From NCBI RefSeq assembly GCF_002911665.1, contig NZ_MTBP01000001.1, positions 2,518,139 to 2,582,138 on the forward strand: DNA of 64,000 nt, given 5' to 3'. Position numbers and translations under genes: made by a program. Shown in pieces: positions 27,999-37,057 of the stretch; the first letter of the stretch is position 1; each line of letters opens with the position of its first letter. Source of the DNA: Actinomadura rubteroloni (GTDB taxonomy: Bacteria > Actinomycetota > Actinomycetes > Streptosporangiales > Streptosporangiaceae). The notes under the pieces are model-generated. The model searched no databases. It was not told the DNA's origin and worked only from the letters and a program-made list of their open reading frames with translations.

Positions 27999-29168
27999 TC
28001 ACCAGGACAGGACGAGCGTCGTGTGACGCTTGCGCACGACCGTCCCGCGCTCGGGCTTCGGCGGCGCCGCACCCGCCCGGTACACCGTCAGCACGGGCGC
28101 GGGCGCCGCCTCGTGCCACAGGGCGATCTGGTCGGCCATCCGGTCGGTCAGATCGCCCGAATCATGGCCGATCGCCCCCAGCTCGGCCAGGTCCGGGCCG
28201 ATGGGACGCGTCGCCAGGTACGCCAGCGACGGGCCGTCCACCACCGCCGGGCTCGTCCCGGGCAGCGCCGGGGACACCAGGCCGCCGTCGATCGCCGCCG
28301 GCCGCGCCGCCAGCGCGCACGTGCCCGGCTCGGCCGCCGCGAGCCGCAGCCACACCGCGTGCACCGCGTCCGACCCGGTCACGTGGACGCCCGACCACGT
28401 CTCGGCGCGCGGCCGGTCCAGCACGGCCGCCAGCGCGTCCGCGCCGATCGCCTGGTCCTCGTCGTGGACGAGCCGGACCCGGCCGTCCCCGGCCAGGTCC
28501 AGCGAGCGCTCGCCGTCCGCCGCCCGCATCGGGAGGAAGCCGCACGCGATCGCCGACCGCGCCGTCAGCCGGTCGCCGTCGCGGTCCAGCGCGACCGACC
28601 GCGTCATGCCGCGCCAGCGAAGCGGAACAACGATCCGCCCGTCGTCGGCGAGCTGGTCCCACCACGTCGGCGGGACGTCCCAGGCGCCCGTCGTGACGAT
28701 GATCCGGTCATAGGGCGCGCCCGCCGCGTGGCCCGCCGCGCCGTCGGCGGCCATCACGGTCACCGCCGCGCCGAGCCGCTCCCGCGCCGCCGCCGCGAGA
28801 TCGGGATCGACGTCCACCGTCGTGACCTCGCCGTCCGCGCCGGCGAGCTCCCGCAGCAGCGCCGCCGTGTACCCCGAGCCCGTACCGATCTCCAGGACGC
28901 GGTCGCCGGGACGCACCCCCAGCCGCTCCAGCATCGACGCCACGATCGTCGGCTGGCTCGCCGAACTCAGCGGCGCGCCGCCCGCCGACCGCTTCACCAC
29001 GACCGGACGGTCCGCGTACGCCTCCTCCACGCCCGCGTCCGGCAGGAACCGGTGCCGGGGCACGGCGCGCAGGGCCTTCTCGACCAGGGGCGACTCGACC
29101 GTCCCCTCGTCCCGGAGACGGTCGACCAGCCGGTCCCTCGCCCGCTCGGCGGCATCGTCGGCGCTCAT
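27999..29168 (-). CDS. Protein-L-isoaspartate O-methyltransferase-like protein
   Basis: This 389-residue protein starts like PCMT enzymes: SPLVEKALRAVPRHRFLPD, SSASQPTIVASMLERLGV, then SAM-binding VLEIGTGSGYTAALLREL and RIIVTTGAWDVPPTWWDQL. The first 210 residues form the PCMT domain; the remaining 180 residues are an extra domain seen in actinobacterial PCMT-like proteins, some of which modify peptide natural products rather than damaged proteins. No precursor peptide gene is evident nearby. I chose ATG 29168 (MSADDAA) over the longer frame. The gene is divergent from the oxidoreductase at 29261. Confidence 0.83.
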   Translation of the reverse strand: MSADDAAERARDRLVDRLRDEGTVESPLVEKALRAVPRHRFLPDAGVEEAYADRPVVVKRSAGGAPLSSASQPTIVASMLERLGVRPGDRVLEIGTGSGYTAALLRELAGADGEVTTVDVDPDLAAAARERLGAAVTVMAADGAAGHAAGAPYDRIIVTTGAWDVPPTWWDQLADDGRIVVPLRWRGMTRSVALDRDGDRLTARSAIACGFLPMRAADGERSLDLAGDGRVRLVHDEDQAIGADALAAVLDRPRAETWSGVHVTGSDAVHAVWLRLAAAEPGTCALAARPAAIDGGLVSPALPGTSPAVVDGPSLAYLATRPIGPDLAELGAIGHDSGDLTDRMADQIALWHEAAPAPVLTVYRAGAAPPKPERGTVVRKRHTTLVLSW

Positions 29169-29260
29169 CGCCCGCAGCCTAATCCGCCGAAGGTCTCCTC
29201 CCCGCAAGCGTACGGTCACAGAGCGCTACGGGTACCGTCTGGGCGGGGAGGTCCGTTGAC

Positions 29261-30250
29261 ATGAAGAGCCGAGAGATCCGCCTCGTCGCCCGGCCGCGCG
29301 GCGAACCGTGCCCGGCCGACTTCGCCATGGCCGAGACCGACGTGCCCGCCCCCGGGCCCGGCGAGTGCGTCGTCCGCAACGACTGGATCTCCGTCGACCC
29401 GTACATGCGGTTCCGGATGGACGCCGACCCCGGCTTCGCTCCGCCCTACCCGCTCGGCGCGGCCCTGACCGGGGCGGCGGTCGGCGAGGTCGTCGCGTCC
29501 GCCGACCCCGACCGTCCCCTCGGGACGACACTGCTGCACTCCCTCGGGTGGCGCGAGTACGCCGTCGTCCGGACGGGACGCGTGGTCGACACCTCCGCCG
29601 CATCCGCCCAGTCCTACCTCGGCGTCCTCGGCCTGCCCGGCCTCGCCGCCTACGTCGGACTGACCGAGATCGCCCGCGTCCGGCCCGGCGACATCGTGTT
29701 CGTCTCCGCCGCCACCGGAGCCGTCGGCAGCGCCGCCGGACAGATCGCCCGCCGCCTCGGCGCCGCCCGCGTCATCGGCTCCGCCGGCGGCCCCGCCAAA
29801 AGCGCCCGCCTCACCGGCCTGTTCGGCTTCGACGCCGCCATCGACTACCGCGAGGGCGACCTCGACCGCCGCCTCGCCGCCGCCGCGCCCGACGGCGTCG
29901 ACGTCTACTTCGACAACGTCGGCGGCTCCCACCTGCGCGCCGCCCTCGACGCCATGCGCGACCACGGCCGCATCGCCCTCTGCGGCGCCGTCTCCCGCCA
30001 CCGCGAACGCCCCGCCCCCGGCGCCGACCTCTGGCAGGCCATCGCCCGCCGCCTCACCCTGCGCGGCTTCCTCGTCCTCGACCACTACCACCTGCTCGAC
30101 GAGTACGAGACCCGCGCCGCCGCCTGGGTCCGCGAAGGCACCCTGCGCAGCGAAGAAACCGTCGTGCACGGCATCGACAACGCCGTCGGCGCCTTCCTCG
30201 GCCTCCTCAAAGGCGCCAACACCGGCAAGATGCTCGTCCGCCTCACCTGA
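29261..30250 (+). CDS. NADP-dependent zinc-independent MDR oxidoreductase
   Basis: The 329-residue enzyme belongs to the leukotriene B4 12-hydroxydehydrogenase / CurA-like branch of medium-chain reductases. It has no zinc-ligand cysteines, carries WISVDPYMRFRM near the N-terminus and the cofactor site VFVSAATGAVGSAAGQIARRLGA near residue 150, followed by VDVYFDNVGGSHLRAAL. Such enzymes reduce alpha,beta-unsaturated carbonyls or quinones. ATG 29261 is 9 bases after GGGGAGG. It ends 66 bases before the second tRNA-Ala. Confidence 0.88.
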   Translation: MKSREIRLVARPRGEPCPADFAMAETDVPAPGPGECVVRNDWISVDPYMRFRMDADPGFAPPYPLGAALTGAAVGEVVASADPDRPLGTTLLHSLGWREYAVVRTGRVVDTSAASAQSYLGVLGLPGLAAYVGLTEIARVRPGDIVFVSAATGAVGSAAGQIARRLGAARVIGSAGGPAKSARLTGLFGFDAAIDYREGDLDRRLAAAAPDGVDVYFDNVGGSHLRAALDAMRDHGRIALCGAVSRHRERPAPGADLWQAIARRLTLRGFLVLDHYHLLDEYETRAAAWVREGTLRSEETVVHGIDNAVGAFLGLLKGANTGKMLVRLT

Positions 30251-30316
30251 CGCGCGTCCGCGCCCGCCCCGAACATGCACTAGGCTTGCCCCCGTCCCCG
30301 CACCACGCGAGGACAC

Positions 30317-30389
30317 GGGGCTATGGCGCAGTTGGTAGCGCGCCTCCATGGCATGGAGGAGGTCTGGGGTTCGAATCCCCATAGCTCCA
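30317..30389 (+). tRNA. tRNA-Ala (anticodon GGC), second identical copy
   Basis: All 73 bases match the copy at 16225, including the GGC anticodon, G3:U70 and discriminator A. Only the short CAC just before the gene is also shared upstream, while downstream the structured repeat is shared. A TAGGCT box at 30283-30288 may be its -10 element. Confidence 0.98.
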
Positions 30390-30507
30390 CGAGTCGGGCC
30401 CTTGTGGTCGGTGCGCTTCGCGCACCTTCCGCAAGGGCCCGCAGTGTTTTCCGGGGGGACGACCCCCCGAACCCCCCGATGTGGGGGCTCCGCCCCCACG
30501 CCCCCTC
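30390..30507 (+). repeat. Structured three-hairpin repeat after tRNA-Ala, copy 2
   Basis: Layout matches copy 1: outer arms GGGCCCTTG/CAAGGGCCC, inner-loop strands TGGTC and TTCCG, and an apical stem GGTGCGC/GCGCACC with a TTC loop. The two GC hairpins in the 71-bp block 30437-30507 are identical to copy 1. Three outer base pairs differ from copy 1 on both sides, keeping the pairing. Confidence 0.8.
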
Positions 30508-31422
30508 TCGGCCGGTGTTCGTGCGGGAATGTCATGGCGTCTGGAATGCGCGCCCCTCTTTTCCGGGGACAACTGATCCTGTTCGGGTGATGAACGGTTT
30601 AGCGGTAGGGCGCGAGCCGTAAAAGGCATCGTGTTCCGGCTGGGGTGTCGCGGTGTCGCCGTCCGGGTTCGGTCGTCACCCACTGTCGCCGTGGGGTTTC
30701 GGAACGCTGTGCGGAGCCGGTGAGTCGGCTTGGAAACCTGCTGCCGAAAGACGTTTCGGTAGGCCCGCGTATCCGCATCGTGGTCGGTCCGGCGAGTGGC
30801 GGCCCGTCCGTTGACCTGTGCGTGGATTATTGGGCTTCGAGTGAGCCCCTGGGGCGTGAAACTTGTCACAGCCGTACGATGACGTTCGTCTCGTCCGGCT
30901 GTAGTTTACGTCCACGAAACGTCGGAGGAAACGGCTCGATGTGAGCCGGTGCGGCCCGCCATCAACCCCCGCCCGGGTGATTCCCTCGATCTTTTCGAGA
31001 ACGGACCAGGAGTCGGGTGCCCGCGCTGCGAGCGGACACCCGATGGGTGCTTTTCGCATCAGAAAGGCATGGCGTGAATCCTAAGAAGACGGGGATCGGG
31101 ACGGGCCCGGCCCGTGGCGCGGTCATCGGTGCCGGGGCTGCGAGCGCCGGCCGGGAGTCGGCTGCGGCGGGTCCCGTGGCCGCCGCCGGCGCGGTGGACG
31201 GGCCGCTAGGCACTCGGTCGCCTAGCTGGGGGACTGGGGCCCGCTGAACGGCGTCCTCACTGCCTTCGCGTCCCAGTCCGGTAGCACCATCGCCCGCAAG
31301 CTCAGCCCGGGGAACGCCTCGGCGGTCGTCGGGCGACCAGTCGTCAAAGTGCAGGCTCCACCGTCGAAATGAGTTCCACTCGGCGCGAGCCCATGGTCGG
31401 CCAAACACAGGAGAGATAAACG
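30508..31422. other. Intergenic region without a supportable gene
   Basis: About 0.9 kb lies between the second tRNA repeat and the large secreted protein. Open frames here lack a good ribosome site, family similarity or a codon pattern like the neighbours. A short frame from GTG 31076 (MNPKKTGIGTGPARGAVIGA, then Ala/Gly-rich) looks like a degenerate signal peptide and could be the remnant of another secreted-protein gene. GGAGAG at 31410-31415 is the ribosome site of the gene at 31423. Confidence 0.4.
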
Positions 31423-34305
31423 GTGAGTTCGAATTCACGAGCACGGAGGGGCAGGGTCGTCGCGGTCGTCGCGGCGGCGGCCACGGCCTTCTCCGGTGCC
31501 GTCGCCTTCGGGACGGCGCCGTCCGCCTCGGCGGATGTGCCGCACGGTGAGCTGACGCTCAACTACCGCTGCGTCTACCCGATGATCGGCGCCCAGGACC
31601 TGACGGTGAAGGTCAAGGTCACCGGCATTCCCGACACGGTGTCGTTCGGCCAGACGGTCGACCCGCTCCCGATCGAGACGGTCGACACCGTGAGCGCGCA
31701 GACCACCAAGGGCCTGTTCGCGATGGACGCCAAGTCCCTGGAGGGCACGGCGACCGCCGAGGTCCAGGGGACGTGGCCCGACGGGCACACCGAGGTCCTG
31801 ACCGGCGACCTGCCCATCCCCAAGACGAGCGTTCCCGATGAGGGAAGCTTCCCGATGTCGGTGAACGGCAAGACGCCGAAGGCGATCACCGCGCCGAACA
31901 CCAAGGGCTGGGGCCGCGTCAACGTCGGCAACCTCAAGCTGCACGTGGCGCCGAAGAACGCCGCGGGCGAGCTGACGGCGCTCGGCGAGTTCGACGTCCA
32001 GTGCTACCAGAAGGCCGGCCAGAACAACCAGATCGCCGCGATCTACGTCAAGGAGGGGTCGGAGAACCCCGGCACGGCTCCGGTCGTGAACTGGGACGTT
32101 CCGGTCGCGCCCGAGCCGGCGGCCGACAAGCACACCTCGGTCGACGGCAAGCTGTCCGGCCTGGTGTTCTCGTGCAAGTTCCCGATCATCAAGCCGCAGG
32201 GCCTGAAGGTCGACGCGAGCCTGCCGTATCCCGAGGACATCAAGACCAACATGCTGACCCCGGAGATGAAGGTCTCTTCGGACGCCGAGGTCAACGCGTA
32301 CACGGTCAACGCGATGCAGACGGTCATCGACCCGCCTGCGGCGTCCCTTGAGGGCTACGCCATCGCGACGGCCAACCTGTGGGCGCCGGAGATCCAGAAC
32401 GGCCAGACCCCGCTGGCGGCGAAGCTGAAGCTGCCGATCGCGAAGATCCCGGTTCCCGAGTCGGGCACGCTCCCGATCAAGGGCCTGCTGGGCACGGCCC
32501 CGCCGCTGGTCTTCTCCAAGGCCGGCGAGGGCAAGATGGGCGTGCAGCGTCTCGACCTGTACGTCATCCTGCGCGACAAGGACGGCAACCCGCACCCCGA
32601 CCTGAACGCGGGCGGCAAGCCCTTCCAGGTCCCCTGCACCCTGGACGGCCCGGCTGCGCCGACCGGCCAGAACAACATCATCCACACCTTCAAGATCACC
32701 GGTGGGGTCCCCAACCCGGAGGACACGAAGGCTCCGACCGTTCCCGGCGTTCCGGCCGTGACCGCCATCACCGGCACCACGGCGAACGCGACCTGGGGCG
32801 CCTCGAAGGACGAGGACGGCGGCTCGGGCCTGAAGGGGTACAACCTGTACCTCAACGGCACCAAGTTCGGTGACACCGTCACCGAGCCGAAGGCGGCGCT
32901 GACCGGGCTGGAAGCGGGCAAGCACTACAAGCTCGAAGTCAGCGCGATCGACAACAAGGGCAACGAGTCCGCCAAGAGCTCGGTCGAGTTCGACACCAAG
33001 GCGGAGGCGCAGAAGCCGGGTCCGGTCACGGGTCTCGAAGCGACCAGCACGACGTCCAAGTCGGTGTCGCTGAAGTGGAACGCCGCCGAGGGCGCTGAGT
33101 CGTACGTCGTGAAGTACGGCGACAAGACCCAGGAAGTCCCGACGGGCACCACGGCCACGATCAGCGGCCTGACCCCGAACACCCCGTACTCCTTCTCGGT
33201 GTACGGCGTGAACAAGCAGGGCAACGGCGACGCGGCCAAGGTCGACGCCAAGACCCAGGAGGACACGCCCCAGAAGCCGGCGGACCTCAAGGGCCTGACG
33301 GTCGCGGGCACCACCTTCGACTCGATCACGCTCAAGTGGGACCAGAGCACCGGTGCCACCAAGTACAAGATCACGTGGGACGGCGGCTCCGCGGAGACCG
33401 CCGACACCACCTACACGATCAAGGGCCTGAACGCCAACACCTCGTACAAGGTCACGGTCACCCCGAACAACACCGCGGGCGACGGCGCCTCGGCTTCGGT
33501 CGACGCCAAGACCCAGGCCAAGCCCGACACCACGAAGCCCTCGGTCCCGGGCGACGTCAAGGCCGCGGTGAACCAGAAGGACGTGACGCTGACCTGGTCC
33601 GCGTCCAAGGACGAGGACGGCGGCTCCGGCCTGGCCGGCTACTACGTCTTCCAGGACGGCAAGCAGCTCGGCGGTCTGGTGACCGGCACCAAGCAGGTCG
33701 TGAGCGGCCTGGCGAACGGCACCTACACCTTCACGGTGAAGGCCGTCGACAAGGCCGGCAACGTCTCTGACGCGAGCAGCCCGGTGCAGGCGACGGTGAA
33801 CGTCACCGACGGCGGCGGTACCACCGGTACCTACGCGCTGACCGGTTCGTCGTTCGTCAAGGGCGTCAACGGGACGATCCCGCTGACCGGCAGCGTCGCC
33901 ACGACGATCAGCGGCGGCAAGGTCTCCGGCGACCTGAAGCTCAACCCGGGCGCGGGCAAGTTCTCGCTCTTCGGGTTCCTTCCCGGCACGGTCAACGTCG
34001 CCTTCGCCCCGCAGGGCAAGACGACCGGCACCCTCGCCGGCGCCGCGCTGAAGACCCGGACCAAGACGGTCGTCAAGCTGACCTCGATCAAGGTCTTCGG
34101 CTTCGAGATCGGCAGCTCGACCTGCCAGACCACCGCGCCGGCCGACATCCCGCTGGAGTCGTCCAACTTCGGTGCGAACGGCGGCGACCTGAAGGGCACG
34201 TACACGCTGCCCGCCCTCAAGGGCTGCGGTTTCCTGAACCCGCTGATCAGTGCGATCGCGGCGGGCCCGGGCAACACCGTCACCCTGAAGGCCGCCAAGA
34301 AGTGA
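31423..34305 (+). CDS. Large secreted protein with DUF6801-like modules and four fibronectin III domains
   Basis: This 960-residue exported protein has a signal peptide (VVAVVAAAATAFSGAVAFGT, cleavage near ASA-DV). Two homologous beta modules follow, at about 40-210 (LNYRCVYPMIGAQDLTVKV) and 240-420 (LVFSCKFPIIKPQGLKVDA), each with a CxxPxI start and a closing cysteine. Four fibronectin III domains span roughly 435-800 (WGASKDEDGGSGLKGYNLYL, KWNAAEGAESYVVKYG, KWDQSTGATKYKITWDG, WSASKDEDGGSGLAGYYVF). Domains 1 and 4 are close duplicates. A last beta domain (about 805-960) ends without a membrane anchor. It is probably a wall-surface or matrix adhesin-like protein; no catalytic motif is seen. 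Start GTG 31423, after GGAGAG. Confidence 0.82.
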   Translation: MSSNSRARRGRVVAVVAAAATAFSGAVAFGTAPSASADVPHGELTLNYRCVYPMIGAQDLTVKVKVTGIPDTVSFGQTVDPLPIETVDTVSAQTTKGLFAMDAKSLEGTATAEVQGTWPDGHTEVLTGDLPIPKTSVPDEGSFPMSVNGKTPKAITAPNTKGWGRVNVGNLKLHVAPKNAAGELTALGEFDVQCYQKAGQNNQIAAIYVKEGSENPGTAPVVNWDVPVAPEPAADKHTSVDGKLSGLVFSCKFPIIKPQGLKVDASLPYPEDIKTNMLTPEMKVSSDAEVNAYTVNAMQTVIDPPAASLEGYAIATANLWAPEIQNGQTPLAAKLKLPIAKIPVPESGTLPIKGLLGTAPPLVFSKAGEGKMGVQRLDLYVILRDKDGNPHPDLNAGGKPFQVPCTLDGPAAPTGQNNIIHTFKITGGVPNPEDTKAPTVPGVPAVTAITGTTANATWGASKDEDGGSGLKGYNLYLNGTKFGDTVTEPKAALTGLEAGKHYKLEVSAIDNKGNESAKSSVEFDTKAEAQKPGPVTGLEATSTTSKSVSLKWNAAEGAESYVVKYGDKTQEVPTGTTATISGLTPNTPYSFSVYGVNKQGNGDAAKVDAKTQEDTPQKPADLKGLTVAGTTFDSITLKWDQSTGATKYKITWDGGSAETADTTYTIKGLNANTSYKVTVTPNNTAGDGASASVDAKTQAKPDTTKPSVPGDVKAAVNQKDVTLTWSASKDEDGGSGLAGYYVFQDGKQLGGLVTGTKQVVSGLANGTYTFTVKAVDKAGNVSDASSPVQATVNVTDGGGTTGTYALTGSSFVKGVNGTIPLTGSVATTISGGKVSGDLKLNPGAGKFSLFGFLPGTVNVAFAPQGKTTGTLAGAALKTRTKTVVKLTSIKVFGFEIGSSTCQTTAPADIPLESSNFGANGGDLKGTYTLPALKGCGFLNPLISAIAAGPGNTVTLKAAKK

Positions 34306-34337
34306 CCACCGGTCACGGCTGACCAGCAGTGAGACGG

Positions 34338-34375
34338 AGCCCCCGTCGCCGCGTCCAGCGGCGGCGGGGGCTTTC
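34338..34375 (+). terminator. Strong hairpin terminator
   Basis: GCCCCCGTCGCCGC and GCGGCGGCGGGGGC pair over 14 bases with one wobble, around a five-base loop, followed by TTT. It lies 33 bases after the secreted-protein stop and may also serve the convergent dehydrogenase gene. Confidence 0.8.
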
Positions 34376-34417
34376 CGCTTCAGTGCGGCACCATCGGCCG
34401 CGCGGGGTCGGTGACCG

Positions 34418-35839
34418 TTACCCGCGCAGCACGATGTGCTTGATCTCGTGGAACTCGGCGAGAGCGCGGGGGCCGTTGAGGCGGCCGACGCCGCTCTGCT
34501 TGAAGCCGCCCTCTTCCATCTGGTCGTGGATGACGCCCCAGGTGTTGGTCCAGACCGTCCCGGCGTCCAGCTCCCGGGCGACGCGCAGCGGACGGTCGAC
34601 GTCCCGCGTCCACACCGACGCGGCGAGGCCGTACTCGGTGGCGTTGGCGCGCGCGACGGCCTCGGACTCGTCGGCGAACACCTCGAACGTGGCGACGGGC
34701 CCGAAGACCTCGCGCTGGACGATCGGCGCGGCGACGTCGGCGACCTCCACCAGCGCGGGCCGCAGCAGCGCGTCGCGGGCGTCCGGGCCGGGGTGGACGA
34801 GCCCGCCGCGCACCAGGACCGTCCCGTCGGCGCCGGCCACGAGCCCGTCGATGCGCAGCGCCTGCGCGCGGTCGATGACGGGTCCCATGTCGGTGGCGGG
34901 GTCGTCGCCCGGCCCGACGCGGACGGCCTCCAGCGCGGCCGTGAGCCGGGCGCGCAGTTCCCCGGCGATGCCGCGCTGGGCGAGGATCCGGCTGCCCGCC
35001 ATGCAGAACTGCCCGGCGAAGGTCGTGACGGCGGCGGTGAGGACGGGCACGGCGGCGTCCAGGTCGGCGTCGTCGAACACCAGCATCGGGCTCTTGCCGC
35101 CCAGCTCCAGCGACACCGGCTTGAGCCGCGCGGCGGCCCCGGCCATGATGACGCGGCCGACGGCGGTGCTGCCGGTGTAGCTGACCACGTCCGTCCCCGG
35201 GTCGGACACCAGGAGCGGGGCGCCGTCGTTGCCGGACTCGGTGAAGGCGTTGAGGACGCCGGGCGGCAGGCACTCGCGGACGAGTTCGTACAGTAGGCCG
35301 TTGGTCAGCGCCGTCTGCGCGGGCATCTTCATCGCCACGGTGCAGCCCGCGGCGAGCGCGGGCGCGAAGGACCGCACCGCGAGGATCACCGGCGAGTTCC
35401 ACGGGACGATGACGGCGGCGACGCCGAGCGGCTGGTGCAGCGACATCGAGTAGGCGCCGGGGCGGAACTCCCCGGCGCGTCCGGCGTCGGTGAGCGCGAG
35501 CGCGGCGTTGTAGCGGAGCTTCGGGATCGTGGCGTCGATCTCCATCGCGGCGTCGGCGCGCTTCTTGCCGTTCTCGCGCGACAGGGTGGCGACCAGGTCG
35601 TCGCGGCGTTCGGTCATCCGGTCGGCGAGCCGCAGGAGCGCGCGGGCGCGCAGTTCGCGGTCGCGGGCCCAGGGCGTCGCGGTGAACGCGGTCCGGGCGG
35701 CGTCGATCGCGGCCCGCGCGGTGACGGCCCCGGCGTCGGCGAACGTGCCGAGCACCTCCCCGGTGGCGGGGTCGAGGGACTCGCCGACCGCGTGTCCGTC
35801 GCGCCACTCGCCGGCGATCAGGTTGCGGGCGTGGGCCAT
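34418..35839 (-). CDS. NAD(P)-dependent aldehyde dehydrogenase
   Basis: The 473-residue ALDH-superfamily enzyme has the substrate-side motif VIVPWNSPVILAVRSFAPAL, catalytic Glu in SLELGGKSPM (near residue 250) and catalytic Cys in FAGQFCMAGSRIL (near 285), so it should be active. Family members oxidise aldehydes to acids; a betaine/aromatic-type substrate range is common for this branch. ATG 35839 shares its A with the TGA of the upstream alcohol dehydrogenase (TGATG), indicating coupled translation. The two enzymes together would convert an alcohol to a carboxylic acid. Confidence 0.92.
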   Translation of the reverse strand: MAHARNLIAGEWRDGHAVGESLDPATGEVLGTFADAGAVTARAAIDAARTAFTATPWARDRELRARALLRLADRMTERRDDLVATLSRENGKKRADAAMEIDATIPKLRYNAALALTDAGRAGEFRPGAYSMSLHQPLGVAAVIVPWNSPVILAVRSFAPALAAGCTVAMKMPAQTALTNGLLYELVRECLPPGVLNAFTESGNDGAPLLVSDPGTDVVSYTGSTAVGRVIMAGAAARLKPVSLELGGKSPMLVFDDADLDAAVPVLTAAVTTFAGQFCMAGSRILAQRGIAGELRARLTAALEAVRVGPGDDPATDMGPVIDRAQALRIDGLVAGADGTVLVRGGLVHPGPDARDALLRPALVEVADVAAPIVQREVFGPVATFEVFADESEAVARANATEYGLAASVWTRDVDRPLRVARELDAGTVWTNTWGVIHDQMEEGGFKQSGVGRLNGPRALAEFHEIKHIVLRG

Positions 35840-36963
35840 CACAGGGCTCCCTCGAAACGGATGACGGGCTTGACGGTGCGGCCCGAGCGGGCGTCCTCGA
35901 TCGCCTCGGCGAGCTGGTCGGGCCGGTAGAGGCGGATCAGCCGGTCGATGGGCAGCCGGCCCTGGCGGACGAGGTCGACCAGCGCCGGGACGAAGGTCAC
36001 GCGGTCGCTGGCGCCCTCGGTGACGCCCCGGACGGTGCGGCCGCCGATGAGCGCGTTGACGTCGAACGACGCCCTGGTGCCCGCCGCCGGGGCCCCGATG
36101 ACCGCGACCGTCCCGTCGGCGGCGACCGCGTCGATCGCCAGTTCCAGCAGCGCCGGGACGCCCGTCGACTCCACGACGTGGGTGAGGCCGCCCGGGCCGG
36201 CCAGTTCCGCGAGCCGTTCGGCCAGGTTCTCCCGGCCGGAGTCGACGCGGTCGGTCGCGCCGAGTTCGGCGGCGAGCGCGAGGCGGGACGCGACGACGTC
36301 CACCGCGATGATCCGGCGCGCTCCGCTGAGGCGGGCCGCCATCACCGCCGACAGCCCGACGGCTCCCGCGCCGAACACCGCGACCGTGTCGCCGGGCGAT
36401 GGACGCAGGACGTTCAGGACCGTGCCCGCGCCGGTCTGCACGCCGCAGCCGATGGGCGCGAGCATGGCCAGCTCGTCCTCGTCGGCGGCGTCCACCCGGA
36501 CCATGCTCTGCTCGGAGACCAGGGCGTGCGCGGCCAGGGAGGACTGGCCGAAGAACAGGCCGCCGAGCGGCCCGCCGTCCGCGCCGGAGACGGGCGTGGT
36601 GCCGTCGAGGCGGGCGGCGCCGAAGTTGAGCGGCCAGTACGCCGGGCACTCGGTGGGACGGCCCGTCCGGCACTTCTCGCATCGTCCGCACGAGTTGAAC
36701 GACAGCACCACTTGGTCGCCGGGCCGGACGGCGGTCACTCCCGGGCCGACGGCCGTGACGACCCCGGCGCCCTCATGGCCGAGGACGGCGGGCAGCGGCA
36801 CCGGCAGCCGTCCCGCGAGGACCGACAGATCGGTGTGGCAGATCCCCGCGCCGACGATCCGGACGAGCGCCTCACCGGCCGCGGGCTCGTCGAGCCGGAC
36901 GTTCTCCCAGTGCAGCGTGCCGGCGCCGGCCCGTGCGACGGCGGCGGTGGTCGGGGTGGGCAT
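35839..36963 (-). CDS. Zinc-dependent alcohol dehydrogenase
   Basis: This 374-residue MDR enzyme has a full set of zinc ligands: catalytic zinc from GICHTDLS, GHEGAG and GCGVQTGAG, structural zinc from CGRCEKCRTGRPTEC. The Rossmann motif is VAVFGAGAVGLSAVMAA. The aryl-alcohol/XylB-like branch is the closest match I recognise. I prefer ATG 36963 because GGGAG lies five bases upstream; a GTG at 36969 also opens the frame. It leads the two-gene dehydrogenase operon, which ends just before the terminator at 34338. Confidence 0.92.
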   Translation of the reverse strand: MPTPTTAAVARAGAGTLHWENVRLDEPAAGEALVRIVGAGICHTDLSVLAGRLPVPLPAVLGHEGAGVVTAVGPGVTAVRPGDQVVLSFNSCGRCEKCRTGRPTECPAYWPLNFGAARLDGTTPVSGADGGPLGGLFFGQSSLAAHALVSEQSMVRVDAADEDELAMLAPIGCGVQTGAGTVLNVLRPSPGDTVAVFGAGAVGLSAVMAARLSGARRIIAVDVVASRLALAAELGATDRVDSGRENLAERLAELAGPGGLTHVVESTGVPALLELAIDAVAADGTVAVIGAPAAGTRASFDVNALIGGRTVRGVTEGASDRVTFVPALVDLVRQGRLPIDRLIRLYRPDQLAEAIEDARSGRTVKPVIRFEGAL

Positions 36964-36987
36964 GCGCACTCCCTGAGTCTCGAAATT

Positions 36988-37003
36988 CAGGAATATAGTC
37001 CTG
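36988..37003 (-). promoter_or_regulatory. Inverted repeat before the dehydrogenase pair
   Basis: CAGGA-ATATAG-TCCTG is a 16-bp inverted repeat 25 bases upstream of the alcohol dehydrogenase ATG, and on the minus strand it covers a TATATT -10-like box. This fits a repressor operator; no dedicated regulator gene is adjacent. Confidence 0.4.
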
Positions 37004-37057
37004 TCTAACGAAACATAGGCGAGCGGTCAGGGTCGTGGCAAGTCGTCGCTCCCCGTC

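Noticed and set aside
16225..30507. A classical integrative element with tRNA attachment sites
   Set aside because: No integrase, excisionase or replication gene is visible, and the repeat extends well past a normal attachment core.
31017..31247. Small Ala/Gly-rich frame upstream of the large secreted protein
   Set aside because: It might be a remnant of a secreted-protein start, but no conserved domain or good ribosome site supports it as a gene.
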